Assembly (NCBI RefSeq): GCF_024159025.1
Contig: NZ_JAMYXC010000130.1
Coordinates: forward strand, 1 to 55,231
Length of the DNA stretch: 55,231 nt
Origin: Limimaricola litoreus
GTDB taxonomy: Bacteria; Pseudomonadota; Alphaproteobacteria; Rhodobacterales; Rhodobacteraceae
Direction of reading: 5' to 3'
Under the pieces are notes generated by a model, which had not been told where the DNA came from, made no database searches, and worked only from the letters and a program-made list of their open reading frames with translations. The position numbers and the translations under genes are program-made. Positions 26,795-36,081 of this stretch are shown one piece after another; positions within the stretch are counted from its first letter, which is position 1, and each line of letters begins with the position of its first letter.

Positions 26795-29700
26795 CTAGCC
26801 CAGCGCGGCGCGCAGTTGCTCGACGCGGGGCTTTACCCGCGCCACCGCCTCGGCCTTGACCGGTCCGAAGCCCCGGATCTCCATAGGCGCCGCCAGCATC
26901 TCGCGGCAGCTGTCGAGATCCCCCGCATTGGCCGCCTTGCGGCAATCCGACATGACCGCCTCGAACCAGCCGATCAGGGCGCGCTCCATGCGCCGCTCCT
27001 CGGTGTAGCCGAAGGGATCGAGCGCGGTGCCCCGCAGGCGCCTGAGCCTGGCCAGCCCCCGGAACCCCGGCTTGATCCAAGGCCCGAAGGCGCGCTTGCG
27101 CGGACGGCCCCGACTGTCGCGGCCCAAGGGAAGAAGCGGCGGCGCGAGGTGATGCTTCACCTTGAAATCGCCCTCGAACTCCGCGCGCAGCCGCTCCTCG
27201 AAGCCGGTCTCCTCGTGCAGCCGCGCGACCTCGTATTCGTCCTTGTAGGACATCAGCTTGAACAGCGACTTCGCGGCCAGCCGGGTCAGCTCCTCGGCCG
27301 CGTCTTCGGGCAGCTCCAGCCCGGCGCGGAAGGCCGAGAGGCGGTCGCGGTAACGCTGCGCCCAGGCCTCGTCCTGATACGCGACGAGGAAATCGGCGCG
27401 CCTCTCGATCAGCTCCTCCAGCGTCCGAGACGCGGCAGGCTTGCGGCCCAGGGCCCCGTCGAGGGTTTCGGGCCTTGCCGCCAGAAGCCGCCCGTAAGCC
27501 AGCGCCAGCCGGTTCTTCTCGATCGCCACGCCGTTGAGTTCCACCGCCTGCTCCAGCGCCGCGAGGCTGACCGGCACGAGGCCGCTTTGCCAGGCATGGC
27601 CGAGCATCATCACATTGGAAAACACGGCGTCGCCCAAGAGCGCCTCGGCCACGGCGTTGGCGTCGAAGGCGTCGAGCTTCTCGGCGCCCACCGCCTGCGC
27701 GATCGCCGCTTCGCGCGCGTCGACCTTGAGGTCGGCGTCGCGGTGCAGAACCAGATCGCCGGTGGGCATCTCGGCGCGGTTGAGCACGACCCGTGTGCCA
27801 CGGCGGTAGCAGACGCTCGCCTTGGGCGAGGACGAGGCGACGATGTCGCAGGCGATCACCGCATCCGCCGTGCCAGCCTCGATCCGGACCTGATGGATCT
27901 CCTCGGGGCTGCGGGCGAGGCGGATGTAGCTCAGCACCGTGCCGAACTTCTGCGCGAAGCCGGTGAAGTCGAGCACGCTCGACCCCTTGCCCTCGAGATG
28001 CGCGGCCATGGTGATCAGCGCGCCGACGGTGACGACGCCGGTGCCGCCGACGCCCGAGACCAGAAGCTCGTAGGGTTTCGACAAGGCAGGAAGATCGGGC
28101 AGAGGCAGTTCACGCGCCAGCGCCAGCGCATCAAGCCCCGCGCCCTCGCGCTTGCGGCGCGTCGCCCCCTCGACGGTGACAAAGCTCGGGCAGAAGCCTT
28201 CGAGGCAGGAGAAATCCTTGTTGCAGCTCGACAGGTTGATCTTGCGCTTGCGGCCGAACTCGGTCTCCTTCGGCTCCACGCTCAGGCAGTTCGAGGCGAC
28301 CGAGCAATCGCCACAACCCTCGCACACGAGCTCGTTGATGTAGGCGAAGCGCTTGGGGTCCTCCATCGTGCCGCGCTTGCGGCGGCGGCGCTTTTCAGTG
28401 GCGCAGGTCTGCTCGTAGATCAGCACCGTGACACCGGGGATCTCGCGCAGCTCGCGCTGGATGCGATCGAGCTCGCGGCGATGATCGATGGTGGTGCCGC
28501 GGGGCAGGTCCGAAGGCTCGAACTTCATCGGATCGTCCGAGACCAGTGCGATCCGCTCGACCCCCTCGGCCCGGCAGGAGTGGGCGATGGCCTGCACGCT
28601 GACGGGGCCGTCGACCGGCTGGCCGCCGGTCATGGCGACGGCATCGTTGTAGAGGATCTTGTAGGTGATGTTGGTCTTGGCCGCGACGGCCTGCCGGATC
28701 GCGAGGCTGCCGGAGTGATACCACGTGCCTTCGCCCAGGTTCTGGAAGATGTGGCGATTGCCGTTGAACTTCGAGGTCACGGCCCAAGGCACGCCCTCGC
28801 CGCCCATCTGCGCGTAGCCCAGCGTCTCGCGGTCCATCCACGACGCCATGACGTGGCAGCCGATGCCGGAATTGGCTTGGCTGCCCTCGGGCAGCTTGGT
28901 CGAGGTGTTGTGCGGGCAGCCCGAACAGAAATAGGGCGTACGGGTCGCGCCGGGAATGGTCAGGACCGGTGGCGGTGTTTCGGTCAGCGCCTTCGCCTTG
29001 GCCGGGAAACCCTCGCCGGGGAACAGCTTGTCGAGACGCTGGGCCAGAACCGGCAGCAGCACCTTGGGCGACAGCTCGCCGGTCCAGGGCAGGAGCGCGT
29101 TGCCCGGCCCGTCGAACTTGCCGACCATGCGCTCGGGCTTGTGGCCGGGCCAGTCGTAGAAATATTCCTTGAGCTGGCTCTCGATGATGCCGCGCTTTTC
29201 CTCGACGACGAAGACCTCCTGCTTTTCCTGCACGAAGTCGAGCGCGGCCTTTCGCGCCAGCGGCCAGACCATGCCGACCTTGTAGACGTCTATGCCAAGG
29301 CGGCGGCATTCGGTCTCGTCGAGGCCCAGCAGCCGCAGCGCCTCCATCAGGTCAAGATGGCCCTTGCCGGTGGTGACGATGCCGAAGCGGGCCTCCGCGA
29401 CGCCATATATCGCATGGTCGATCGGGTTGGCCTCGGCAAAGGCCTGCACGGCGGCGAGCTTGTGCTGCATCCGCGCCTCGATCTCGGGGGAGGGCAGGTC
29501 CGAGAGCCGGACATGCAGCCCGCCCTGCGGCGCGGTGTAATCGGGCTGGGCGAAGTCGCGCGGCGGCAGCAGCTCGACCGACTGGCCGCTCTCGACCGTC
29601 TCCGACACCGCCTTGAAGCCGACCCATGTGCCCGAGAAGCGCGACAGGGCGAAGCCCCATTCGCCGAAGGGGAGGTATTCGGCGACCGAGGCCGGGTTCA

Positions 29701-30226
29701 GCACTGGCATGAACCACGACATGAAGGCGACGTCGGACTGGTGCGACATGGAGGACGACACGCAGCCATGATCGTCGCCCGCGACCACCAAAACCCCGCC
29801 CTTCGCGGACGAGCCGTAAGCGTTGCCGTGCTTGAGCGCATCGCCCGAGCGGTCGACGCCCGGCCCTTTGCCGTACCACATCGAGAAAACGCCCTCGACC
29901 TCGCGCTTGGGGTCGAGCGCGACCTGCTGCGCGCCGAGCACCGCCGTCGCCCCGAGATCCTCGTTCACCGCGGGCAGGAATTCGATCCGGTGCTCCTTCA
30001 GCTGCTTCTCGCCGCGCCACATCTCCATGTCGAGCGCGCCCAGGGGCGAGCCGCGATAGCCCGAGACGAAGCCCGCGGTGTTCAGCCCGGCCTTGCGGTC
30101 GCGCCGGGCCTGGTCGAGCATGACGCGCACCAGCGCCTGCGTGCCCGTGAGGAACACGCGCCCCTCGGTGCGGTCGTAGCGGTCGGACAGCTTGTAGCTG
30201 CGGAAGCTGTGCGATTGATCGGTCAT
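26795..30226 (-). CDS. Indolepyruvate:ferredoxin oxidoreductase, fused alpha-beta type
   Basis: 1143 residues from the ATG at 30226 (GGGGAGG upstream). The N-terminal part is the alpha-type 2-oxoacid oxidoreductase domain (GFVSGYRGSPLGALD, VNEDLGATAVLG, VLVVAGDDHGC). A thiamine-diphosphate-binding domain follows (YFCSGCPHNTS, GIGCHVMASWM, GGEGVPW, NLGEGTWYHSG), then an Fe-S cluster region (CEGCGDCSVASNC), then a gamma domain (VSGVGGTGVVTVGALI) and a C-terminal extension with a basic ribosome-like stretch. It decarboxylates aryl-pyruvates (indolepyruvate, phenylpyruvate) to aryl-acetyl-CoA with electrons to ferredoxin. Its position beside the paa cluster points to phenylpyruvate as the relevant substrate. 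Confidence 0.93.
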   Translation of the reverse strand: MTDQSHSFRSYKLSDRYDRTEGRVFLTGTQALVRVMLDQARRDRKAGLNTAGFVSGYRGSPLGALDMEMWRGEKQLKEHRIEFLPAVNEDLGATAVLGAQQVALDPKREVEGVFSMWYGKGPGVDRSGDALKHGNAYGSSAKGGVLVVAGDDHGCVSSSMSHQSDVAFMSWFMPVLNPASVAEYLPFGEWGFALSRFSGTWVGFKAVSETVESGQSVELLPPRDFAQPDYTAPQGGLHVRLSDLPSPEIEARMQHKLAAVQAFAEANPIDHAIYGVAEARFGIVTTGKGHLDLMEALRLLGLDETECRRLGIDVYKVGMVWPLARKAALDFVQEKQEVFVVEEKRGIIESQLKEYFYDWPGHKPERMVGKFDGPGNALLPWTGELSPKVLLPVLAQRLDKLFPGEGFPAKAKALTETPPPVLTIPGATRTPYFCSGCPHNTSTKLPEGSQANSGIGCHVMASWMDRETLGYAQMGGEGVPWAVTSKFNGNRHIFQNLGEGTWYHSGSLAIRQAVAAKTNITYKILYNDAVAMTGGQPVDGPVSVQAIAHSCRAEGVERIALVSDDPMKFEPSDLPRGTTIDHRRELDRIQRELREIPGVTVLIYEQTCATEKRRRRKRGTMEDPKRFAYINELVCEGCGDCSVASNCLSVEPKETEFGRKRKINLSSCNKDFSCLEGFCPSFVTVEGATRRKREGAGLDALALARELPLPDLPALSKPYELLVSGVGGTGVVTVGALITMAAHLEGKGSSVLDFTGFAQKFGTVLSYIRLARSPEEIHQVRIEAGTADAVIACDIVASSSPKASVCYRRGTRVVLNRAEMPTGDLVLHRDADLKVDAREAAIAQAVGAEKLDAFDANAVAEALLGDAVFSNVMMLGHAWQSGLVPVSLAALEQAVELNGVAIEKNRLALAYGRLLAARPETLDGALGRKPAASRTLEELIERRADFLVAYQDEAWAQRYRDRLSAFRAGLELPEDAAEELTRLAAKSLFKLMSYKDEYEVARLHEETGFEERLRAEFEGDFKVKHHLAPPLLPLGRDSRGRPRKRAFGPWIKPGFRGLARLRRLRGTALDPFGYTEERRMERALIGWFEAVMSDCRKAANAGDLDSCREMLAAPMEIRGFGPVKAEAVARVKPRVEQLRAALG

Positions 30227-30355
30227 GGCGGAGTCCTCCCCGACTCTGGCTTGCCTCACTGTGGACCGCGCGGCCTGGATATTGCTTTCAGTTTCGCGCG
30301 ATCAGCGGTAGTTTGCGGGATGCCGTTTCACGGCGAGCGCCCTTGATGGAATGCC

Positions 30356-30820
30356 ATGGTCACCTCACTCGATCCCGCCGATATCCGCATCCTGACGGCG
30401 CTGCAGGAGGACGGGCGCCTGTCGAATGCCGATCTGGCCGAGCGGGTCGCTATGTCGGCCTCTTCCTGCTGGCGGCGGGTGCGGGCGCTGGAGGAGGCGG
30501 GGGCGATCGAGCGGCCGGGCGTGCGGCTCAATCCCGAGGCCTGCGGGCTGTCCTTTCAGGCGATCGTGCATGTCAGCCTCGTGCGCCACGAGATGCGGCC
30601 TGTGGAGGATTTCATCCGCGCGGTGCAGGCCCGGCCCGAGGTGCAGGAATGCTATGCCACGACGGGGCAGGCTGATTATCACCTGCGGGTGCTGTGCCGC
30701 GACCTCGCCGCCTACAACGCGTTTCTCGAAGAGTTCCTGTTCCGCCAGCCGGCGGTGGCCAGCGCGCAGACCAACATGGTGCTGCGCGCGGTCAAGACGC
30801 GCGGCGTGCTGCCGCTCTAG
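30356..30820 (+). CDS. Lrp/AsnC-family transcriptional regulator
   Basis: 154 residues; ATG at 30356. The N-terminal helix-turn-helix (DPADIRILTALQEDGRLSNADLAERVAMSASSCWRRV) and the C-terminal RAM ligand domain (QAIVHVSLVRHE, VQECYATTGQADYHLRV) are typical of Lrp-type feast/famine regulators, which commonly sense amino acids. It is divergent from the indolepyruvate oxidoreductase (129-bp gap), its probable target. Its end is only four bases from the end of paaY. An aromatic amino acid as effector is inference from context. Confidence 0.92.
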   Translation: MVTSLDPADIRILTALQEDGRLSNADLAERVAMSASSCWRRVRALEEAGAIERPGVRLNPEACGLSFQAIVHVSLVRHEMRPVEDFIRAVQARPEVQECYATTGQADYHLRVLCRDLAAYNAFLEEFLFRQPAVASAQTNMVLRAVKTRGVLPL

Positions 30821-30824
30821 CGCG

Positions 30825-31433
30825 TCATTTCTGCGGCGTGGCGAGGTATTTCGGATCATAGGCCGGGGCCTCGACCCTCTTGCGGCCCTCTTCGGCGCGG
30901 GGCAGCGGATCGCAGGCGACGAGCTTCCCGCCCGCCTCCGCCGCGAGCCGCGTGTAGACCGCGGTGCCCTGGCTCTTCCACGCGACCTCGTCTTCGGTGA
31001 GCTCGCGGATCATCTTGGCGGGCATGCCCACGACCATCGAGCGCGGCGGGATCTGCATCCCGGCCTTCACGAAGGCGAGTGCCGCTACGATGCTCTCGGC
31101 CCCGATGACCACATCGTCCATGATCACCGCGTTCATGCCGACCATCGCGTTCTCGCCGACGCGGCAGCCATGCAGCACCGCGCCATGGCCGACATGGCCG
31201 CGCTCCTCGATCACCACGTCCTTGTTGGGAAAGGCGTGCATCACGCAGGTTTCTTGCAGATTGGCGTTGGCGCCGACGACGACCCGACCGAAATCGCCGC
31301 GCAGGATCGCGCCAGGGCCGACATAGGCGCCTGCGCCCACATGCGCATCGCCGATCAGCACCGCCTCGGGGTGGACGAAAGCGGTCGGATCGACCACCGG
31401 CACCACCCCGTCATAGGCATAGACGCGGGCCAT
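30825..31433 (-). CDS. paaY: Phenylacetic acid degradation thioesterase PaaY
   Basis: 202 residues. It is a left-handed beta-helix (hexapeptide-repeat) protein with gamma-carbonic-anhydrase-like features: repeated [IV]G..A.[IV] turns, VHPEAVLIGDAHVGAGAYVGPGAILRGD, the histidine-rich FPNKDVVIEERGHVGHGAVLHGC, and VVGMPAKMIRELTEDE at the C-terminal helix. PaaY hydrolyses dead-end CoA esters (such as 2-hydroxycyclohepta-dienyl-CoA) that would inhibit the pathway. It overlaps the paaZ stop by one base and is the last gene of the paa operon. Confidence 0.93.
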   Translation of the reverse strand: MARVYAYDGVVPVVDPTAFVHPEAVLIGDAHVGAGAYVGPGAILRGDFGRVVVGANANLQETCVMHAFPNKDVVIEERGHVGHGAVLHGCRVGENAMVGMNAVIMDDVVIGAESIVAALAFVKAGMQIPPRSMVVGMPAKMIRELTEDEVAWKSQGTAVYTRLAAEAGGKLVACDPLPRAEEGRKRVEAPAYDPKYLATPQK

Positions 31434-33478
31434 CAGAGATCGCGCTGCTGTTTCGCCACGAGCGTCAGCACGTCGTATTGCGCCACCACCTCCGCGTCGT
31501 CGCGCAGCACGGTGCAGTCCCAGCGGACCTCGCCATAGTCATCCGTTTCGCGCGGGTTGATCTGCTTGGCGGTAAGCTGGACGCGCAAGCTGTCGCCCGC
31601 GTTCACCGGGGTCATGAAGCGCAGGGAATCAACGCCGTAATTGGCGAGCACCGGGCCCTCGTCGGGCTGCACGAAAAGACCGGCGGCGAAGGAGACGATC
31701 AGGTAGCCATGCGCGACGCGGCCTTCGAAGAACGGGTTCCGCGCTGCGGCGTCCTCGTCCATGTGGGCATAGAAGGTGTCGCCGGTGAAATTCGCAAAAT
31801 GCTCGATGTCCTCGAGCGTGACCTTGCGCGCGGGCGTGACGATGGTGTCGCCGATCTCCAGCTCCGCAAGCGACCTGCGGAACGGGTGCACCTCGGTTTC
31901 GCGGCGCGCGGCGCCCGGCATCCACTGGCCGATGACGGCCGTCAACTGATCCGGCGTGCCCTGCAGCGCGGTGCGCTGCATGAAGTGTTTCACCGCGCGC
32001 ATGCCGCCCAGCTCCTCGCCGCCACCGGCGCGGCCCGGCCCGCCATGCACCATCTGGGGCAGGGGGGAGCCGTGGCCCGTGGAGGTCTTGGCCGAGAGGC
32101 GGTTGCCGAACAGCACCCGGCCATGCAGCTTGGCGATGCCGCGGCCCAGCGTCTTGGCGACCTCCGTGTCGTCGGTGAAGACCGAAGCCACGAGCGAGCC
32201 CGCACCGCGATTGGCGATCTCGATGGCCTCGTCGAGGCTGTCATAGGGCATCAGCGTGCAGACCGGGCCGAAGGCCTCGATCTCGTGCGGGGCCTTCGCG
32301 GTCAGCGGATCGTCGCAGACCAGAACGCAGGGCGCGACGAAGGCGCCTTTCTCGGGCACCGAACCCGGCGCGATGGCGACGCGCGCTTCGGCACCGATCG
32401 CCTCGACGGCGCGGCGCACCTCCTCGACCTGGTCGGTCGAGGCCAAAGCGCCCATGCGAGTCTCCTTGTCGGCCGGGTGGCCGATCACCGTCTTCTCGAT
32501 CCGGGCGCGCAGCGCCTCGACGGCAGGCTCGACCAGTGCGCGTGGCAGGATGGCGCGGCGGATCGCGGTGCATTTCTGGCCCGCCTTGGCGGTCATCTCG
32601 CGATGCACTTCCTTCACGAACAGCTCGAATTCCGGGCTGTCGGGCGTGGCGTCCGACCCGAGGATGCAGGCGTTGAGGCTGTCAGCCTCAGCGGTGAAGC
32701 GCACCGCGTTCTCGATGATCGCCGGGGTATTGCGCAGCTTGCGCGCGGTGGCCGCCGAGCCGGTGAAGGTCACGACGTCCTGGCAGGTCACCCGATCCAG
32801 AAGATCGCCGGTGCGGCCGCAAATGAGCTGCAGCGCGCCCTCGGGCAGCTCGCCGGTCTCCAGCATCAGCCGGACGCAGGCCTCGGTGAGATAGGAGGTC
32901 TGGCTGGCGGGCTTCACGATGGCGGGCATGCCTGCGAGCCAAGTCGGCGCGAGCTTCTCCAGCATGCCCCAGACCGGGAAGTTGAAGGCGTTGATGTGGA
33001 TCGCGACACCTTCGAGCGGCATCAGGATGTGCTGGCCGATGAAGCTGCCGTCCTTGGACAGGATCTCGGGGGGCCCGTCGGGGATGACATGGGCGTTGGG
33101 CAGCTCACGACGCCCCTTCGAGGCATAGGACAGCATCGTGCCGATGCCCCCCTCGATGTCGATCCAACCGTCGGAGCGGGTGGCGCCGGTGGCGGTCGAG
33201 ATTGCGTAGAGCTCTTCCTTGCGCTCCATGAGCGCCAGCCCGATCCGCTTCATCATCATCGCGCGCTGATGCGTCGTCATTTCGCGTAACCTGGACCCGC
33301 CCACCTCGCGGCCGTGGCGCAGCATCTCGCCCATGTCGATGCCGGTGGCGTCGACGCGGGCGACCGGGTCGCCGGTCGCGGCATCGGTGACGACCTGGCC
33401 CTCGCCGGTGCCGGCCTGCCAGCGGCCCGCGACGTAGCTTTCAAGGCGGCGCGGCTCTGTCGGGATGGCGTCCAGCAT
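31433..33478 (-). CDS. paaZ: Oxepin-CoA hydrolase / 3-oxo-5,6-dehydrosuberyl-CoA semialdehyde dehydrogenase
   Basis: 681 residues, a two-domain fusion. Residues 1-520 are an aldehyde dehydrogenase with Glu264 (FTAEAD) and the nucleophile Cys303 (GQKCTAIRR). Residues from about 535 are a MaoC-type (R)-hydratase hotdog domain with FTGDTFYAHMDEDAA and FFEGRVAHGYL, including the catalytic Asp and His. This is the PaaZ arrangement in which the C-terminal domain opens the oxepin ring and the N-terminal domain oxidises the resulting aldehyde with NADP. paaE ends three bases upstream. Confidence 0.95.
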   Translation of the reverse strand: MLDAIPTEPRRLESYVAGRWQAGTGEGQVVTDAATGDPVARVDATGIDMGEMLRHGREVGGSRLREMTTHQRAMMMKRIGLALMERKEELYAISTATGATRSDGWIDIEGGIGTMLSYASKGRRELPNAHVIPDGPPEILSKDGSFIGQHILMPLEGVAIHINAFNFPVWGMLEKLAPTWLAGMPAIVKPASQTSYLTEACVRLMLETGELPEGALQLICGRTGDLLDRVTCQDVVTFTGSAATARKLRNTPAIIENAVRFTAEADSLNACILGSDATPDSPEFELFVKEVHREMTAKAGQKCTAIRRAILPRALVEPAVEALRARIEKTVIGHPADKETRMGALASTDQVEEVRRAVEAIGAEARVAIAPGSVPEKGAFVAPCVLVCDDPLTAKAPHEIEAFGPVCTLMPYDSLDEAIEIANRGAGSLVASVFTDDTEVAKTLGRGIAKLHGRVLFGNRLSAKTSTGHGSPLPQMVHGGPGRAGGGEELGGMRAVKHFMQRTALQGTPDQLTAVIGQWMPGAARRETEVHPFRRSLAELEIGDTIVTPARKVTLEDIEHFANFTGDTFYAHMDEDAAARNPFFEGRVAHGYLIVSFAAGLFVQPDEGPVLANYGVDSLRFMTPVNAGDSLRVQLTAKQINPRETDDYGEVRWDCTVLRDDAEVVAQYDVLTLVAKQQRDL

Positions 33479-33481
33479 GTC

Positions 33482-34552
33482 TCAGTGTCCTTCGTATTCG
33501 ATGGTGATCTCGTCCGACAGCGGCAGGCACTGGCAGGTCAGCACCAGCCCGTCCGCCACCTCGTTGTCCTCGAGAGCGTAGTTCTGCATCATTTCCACTT
33601 CGCCTGATTTCACCCGGCCGATGCAGGTCGAGCAGACGCCCGCCTTGCACGAATAGGGCGCGTCGATGTCGTGCTCGCGCGCGGCCTCCAGCACCGACTG
33701 GCCGCTGCGCGGCATGGTGAAGCTGCGCGACACGCCGTCGAGGATGACGGTCGCACGGACCATATCACCGCTTTCGCGCGCGGCCTTGGCACCCTCGCGC
33801 ATCTTGGCGCGTCCCGGCTGGGCGGCGCCGAACAGCTCGAACTTGATCTTGTCCTTCGGCATGCCCGCCTCTTCGAGCGCGGTGGCCACGTCCTTCATCA
33901 TCGCCTCGGGGCCGCAGATGAAGGCCATCTCGGCCTTTGGGCTCACCCATGGGCCGAACAGCGCGCGGCATTTTTCGGCGTCGATCCGGCCCGAGAACAG
34001 CTCGATCTCCTGCGCCTCGCCCGAAAACACATGCACGACGTTGAGCCGGTCGAGATAGCGGTCCTTCAGATCGCCGATCTCGCTCTTGAACATCACCGAG
34101 GAGAGCTGCCGGTTGCCATAGACCAGCGTGAAACGCGCCTGTAGCGAGCCCTGCAGGATGCTCTTGGCGATCGACAGGACCGGCGTGATGCCGGAGCCCG
34201 CGGCAAAGCCGAGATAATGCTTCTCACCCGCCTCCTCGGGGGCGTGGAAGCGGCCCTGGGGCGGCAGCGCGTCGAGCCTGTCGCCGACCTGCAGTTCGTG
34301 CTTGGCAAAGCTGGAGAAGGCCCCGCCATCGACCTTCTTGATGCCGACGCGCAGCCCCTCTTCGGGGGTGGCGCAGATCGAGTAGGAGCGGCGCAGCTCC
34401 TCGCCGTCGAAATCGCGGCGGAAGGTGAGGTACTGGCCGGGGCGGAAGCGGAAGCGCTCGCAATCGCCCTTGGCGGGGGCGAGCGAGACGACCACGGCGT
34501 CGCGCGTGTCGTGGTCGATGCCGGTGACGGTCAGCGGGTAGAACTCTTGCAT
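33482..34552 (-). CDS. paaE: 1,2-phenylacetyl-CoA epoxidase reductase subunit
   Basis: 356 residues. The N-terminal ferredoxin-NADP reductase part has the FAD motif RSYSICATP and the nicotinamide region GSGITPVLSIAKS; the C-terminal 2Fe-2S ferredoxin domain carries the ligands in YSCKAGVCSTC plus the distant Cys in LVLTCQC. It transfers electrons from NADPH to the PaaA diiron centre. The start overlaps the paaD stop by one base (TGATG). Confidence 0.95.
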   Translation of the reverse strand: MQEFYPLTVTGIDHDTRDAVVVSLAPAKGDCERFRFRPGQYLTFRRDFDGEELRRSYSICATPEEGLRVGIKKVDGGAFSSFAKHELQVGDRLDALPPQGRFHAPEEAGEKHYLGFAAGSGITPVLSIAKSILQGSLQARFTLVYGNRQLSSVMFKSEIGDLKDRYLDRLNVVHVFSGEAQEIELFSGRIDAEKCRALFGPWVSPKAEMAFICGPEAMMKDVATALEEAGMPKDKIKFELFGAAQPGRAKMREGAKAARESGDMVRATVILDGVSRSFTMPRSGQSVLEAAREHDIDAPYSCKAGVCSTCIGRVKSGEVEMMQNYALEDNEVADGLVLTCQCLPLSDEITIEYEGH

Positions 34553-35037
34553 CAGATCGCCTTGAAGTAATCGAAGGGCTCACGGCAGTCGCGGCAGCGG
34601 AACTGCGCCTTGCAGGGGGTGGAGCCGCGCCCCGCCAGCATCTCGGTGTTCTCCGAGCCGCATTGCGGGCAGGCGGCGGTCTGGGCCGAGAGCATGCCCG
34701 CGCAGTTGGCGGCATTCAGCTGCGGGGGGGCTATGCCGTAATCGAGCAGCTTCTGCCGGCCCTCGGGGCTGATCCAGTCGGTCGACCAGGCGGGCGACAT
34801 CTTGCGGCGCACCTCGACCTTCTCGATGCCGCGCGCGTGCAGCGCCGTTTCGATGTCGAGCGCGATCACCAGCGTCGCGGGGCAGCCCGCATAGGTGGGT
34901 GTGACGTCGACCACCAGCGTCTCGCCCTCCCAGCCGACATCGCGGACGATGCCGAGATCGACCACCGAGATCGCCGGGATCTCGGGGTCGGGGACCTCGC
35001 CCAGCCAGCCGCGTACGGTGTCGGTGTCGGGCCGCAT
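34552..35037 (-). CDS. paaD: Phenylacetyl-CoA epoxidase subunit PaaD (Fe-S assembly type)
   Basis: 161 residues from the ATG at 35037, five bases after the paaC stop; an in-frame GTG at 35046 is a less likely start. The DUF59/MIP18 domain (VPDPEIPAISVVDLGIVRD, VTPTYAGCPAT) is followed by a C-terminal zinc-ribbon-like part with paired cysteines (CPQCG...CRDC). PaaD is needed to mature the PaaABCE epoxidase, probably by helping Fe-S or diiron assembly. Confidence 0.93.
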   Translation of the reverse strand: MRPDTDTVRGWLGEVPDPEIPAISVVDLGIVRDVGWEGETLVVDVTPTYAGCPATLVIALDIETALHARGIEKVEVRRKMSPAWSTDWISPEGRQKLLDYGIAPPQLNAANCAGMLSAQTAACPQCGSENTEMLAGRGSTPCKAQFRCRDCREPFDYFKAI

Positions 35038-35042
35038 GGCGG

Positions 35043-35792
35043 TCACCAGCGGGCGTCGGGGTAGCTGCGCGGGACCGATTGCATCTCCGCTAGGATGTAG
35101 CCCATCGTCTCGGTGTGGATGCCGCTGCGGCCGCCGGTGCGGGCGTGGCCGTTCTCGGGAATGGCAAGCGTCGCGCGCTCCAGCGTGGCGGCGGTCTCGG
35201 CGTCGAAGGCGCGGCGCACCCGGTGGAGATCGGGCAGCACGCCCTGCTCGGCGAGCGTCTTCTCTACCTCGTCGGTCGCCATCAGGTCGGCGGCATAGGG
35301 CCACAGCGCATCGAGCGCGCCCTGCATCTTGGCGCGGCTTTCCTCCGAGCCATCGCCCAGACGCACGATCAGGTCGCGCGAGCGGTCGATGTGGTAGCGC
35401 ACCTCCTTCACGGATTTCTGCGCCAGCCCGCGGATCGGCTCATGGCCGCTTTCGCACAAAGCCTCCTGCATCGGCAGGTGCCACGCGTCGAAAAGATACT
35501 GCCGCATCAGCGCGTGGGCGAAGTCCACGTTCGGCCGCTCGACCAGCTGCGCGTTGAGGAACTGCCGCTCGGTGCGAAAGAAGGCGAGGTCGTCGGGCGT
35601 GCGGCCCTTGCCCTCGGCCTCTGCCGCGATCTCGTACCACAGCTGGGTCTGGCCGATCAGGTCGAGCCCCATGTTGGCGAAGGCGATGTCCTCTTCCAGC
35701 ACCGGCGCGTGGCCGCACCAGGCGGCGGTCTGCTGGCCGAGGATCAGCGCCGTGTCGCCCATGCGCAGGCAGAAGGTGACGAGCGGATCCAT
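35043..35792 (-). CDS. paaC: Phenylacetyl-CoA epoxidase structural subunit PaaC
   Basis: 249 residues from the ATG at 35792, overlapping the paaB stop by one base. An all-helical ferritin-like protein: LRMGDTALILGQQTAAWCGHAPVLEEDIAFANMGLDLIGQ is the PaaC signature. The diiron ligands found in PaaA are not conserved, matching its role as the inactive partner of PaaA in the epoxidase core. Length is normal. Confidence 0.94.
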   Translation of the reverse strand: MDPLVTFCLRMGDTALILGQQTAAWCGHAPVLEEDIAFANMGLDLIGQTQLWYEIAAEAEGKGRTPDDLAFFRTERQFLNAQLVERPNVDFAHALMRQYLFDAWHLPMQEALCESGHEPIRGLAQKSVKEVRYHIDRSRDLIVRLGDGSEESRAKMQGALDALWPYAADLMATDEVEKTLAEQGVLPDLHRVRRAFDAETAATLERATLAIPENGHARTGGRSGIHTETMGYILAEMQSVPRSYPDARW

Positions 35793-36076
35793 CACATCGC
35801 CCCCACGTCGTCGGGGATCTCGAAGAAGGTCGGGTGGCGATAGACCTTGCTCTTGGGGGCTGCGAAGTTGTGCTCGGCAGTGTCGGGGTCGAAGGCCGCG
35901 ATCTTGGCGGATTCGACCACCCAGATGCTCACGCCCTCGTTGCGGCGGGTGTAGACGTCACGCGCGTTCTTCAGCGCCATCTCGGCATCGGGCGCGTGCA
36001 GGGAGCCCACATGCCGATGCGACAGCCCATGCTGGCCGCGAATGAAGATCTCCCACAGGGGCCATTCCTTGCTCAT
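35792..36076 (-). CDS. paaB: Phenylacetyl-CoA epoxidase subunit PaaB
   Basis: 94 residues; start ATG at 36076 (GGAG upstream), five bases after paaA. The sequence EWPLWEIFIRGQHGLSHRHVGSLHAPDAEMAL and RRNEGVSIWVVES is typical of PaaB, which bridges PaaAC dimers into larger epoxidase oligomers. Confidence 0.94.
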   Translation of the reverse strand: MSKEWPLWEIFIRGQHGLSHRHVGSLHAPDAEMALKNARDVYTRRNEGVSIWVVESAKIAAFDPDTAEHNFAAPKSKVYRHPTFFEIPDDVGAM

Positions 36077-36081
36077 GTCGC

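Noticed and set aside
26816-30346. 1176-codon open frame on the plus strand opposite the indolepyruvate oxidoreductase
   Set aside because: Its translation is His/Arg/Ala/Gly/Leu-rich with no domain; it is the codon-position mirror of the real gene on the other strand in high-GC3 DNA.
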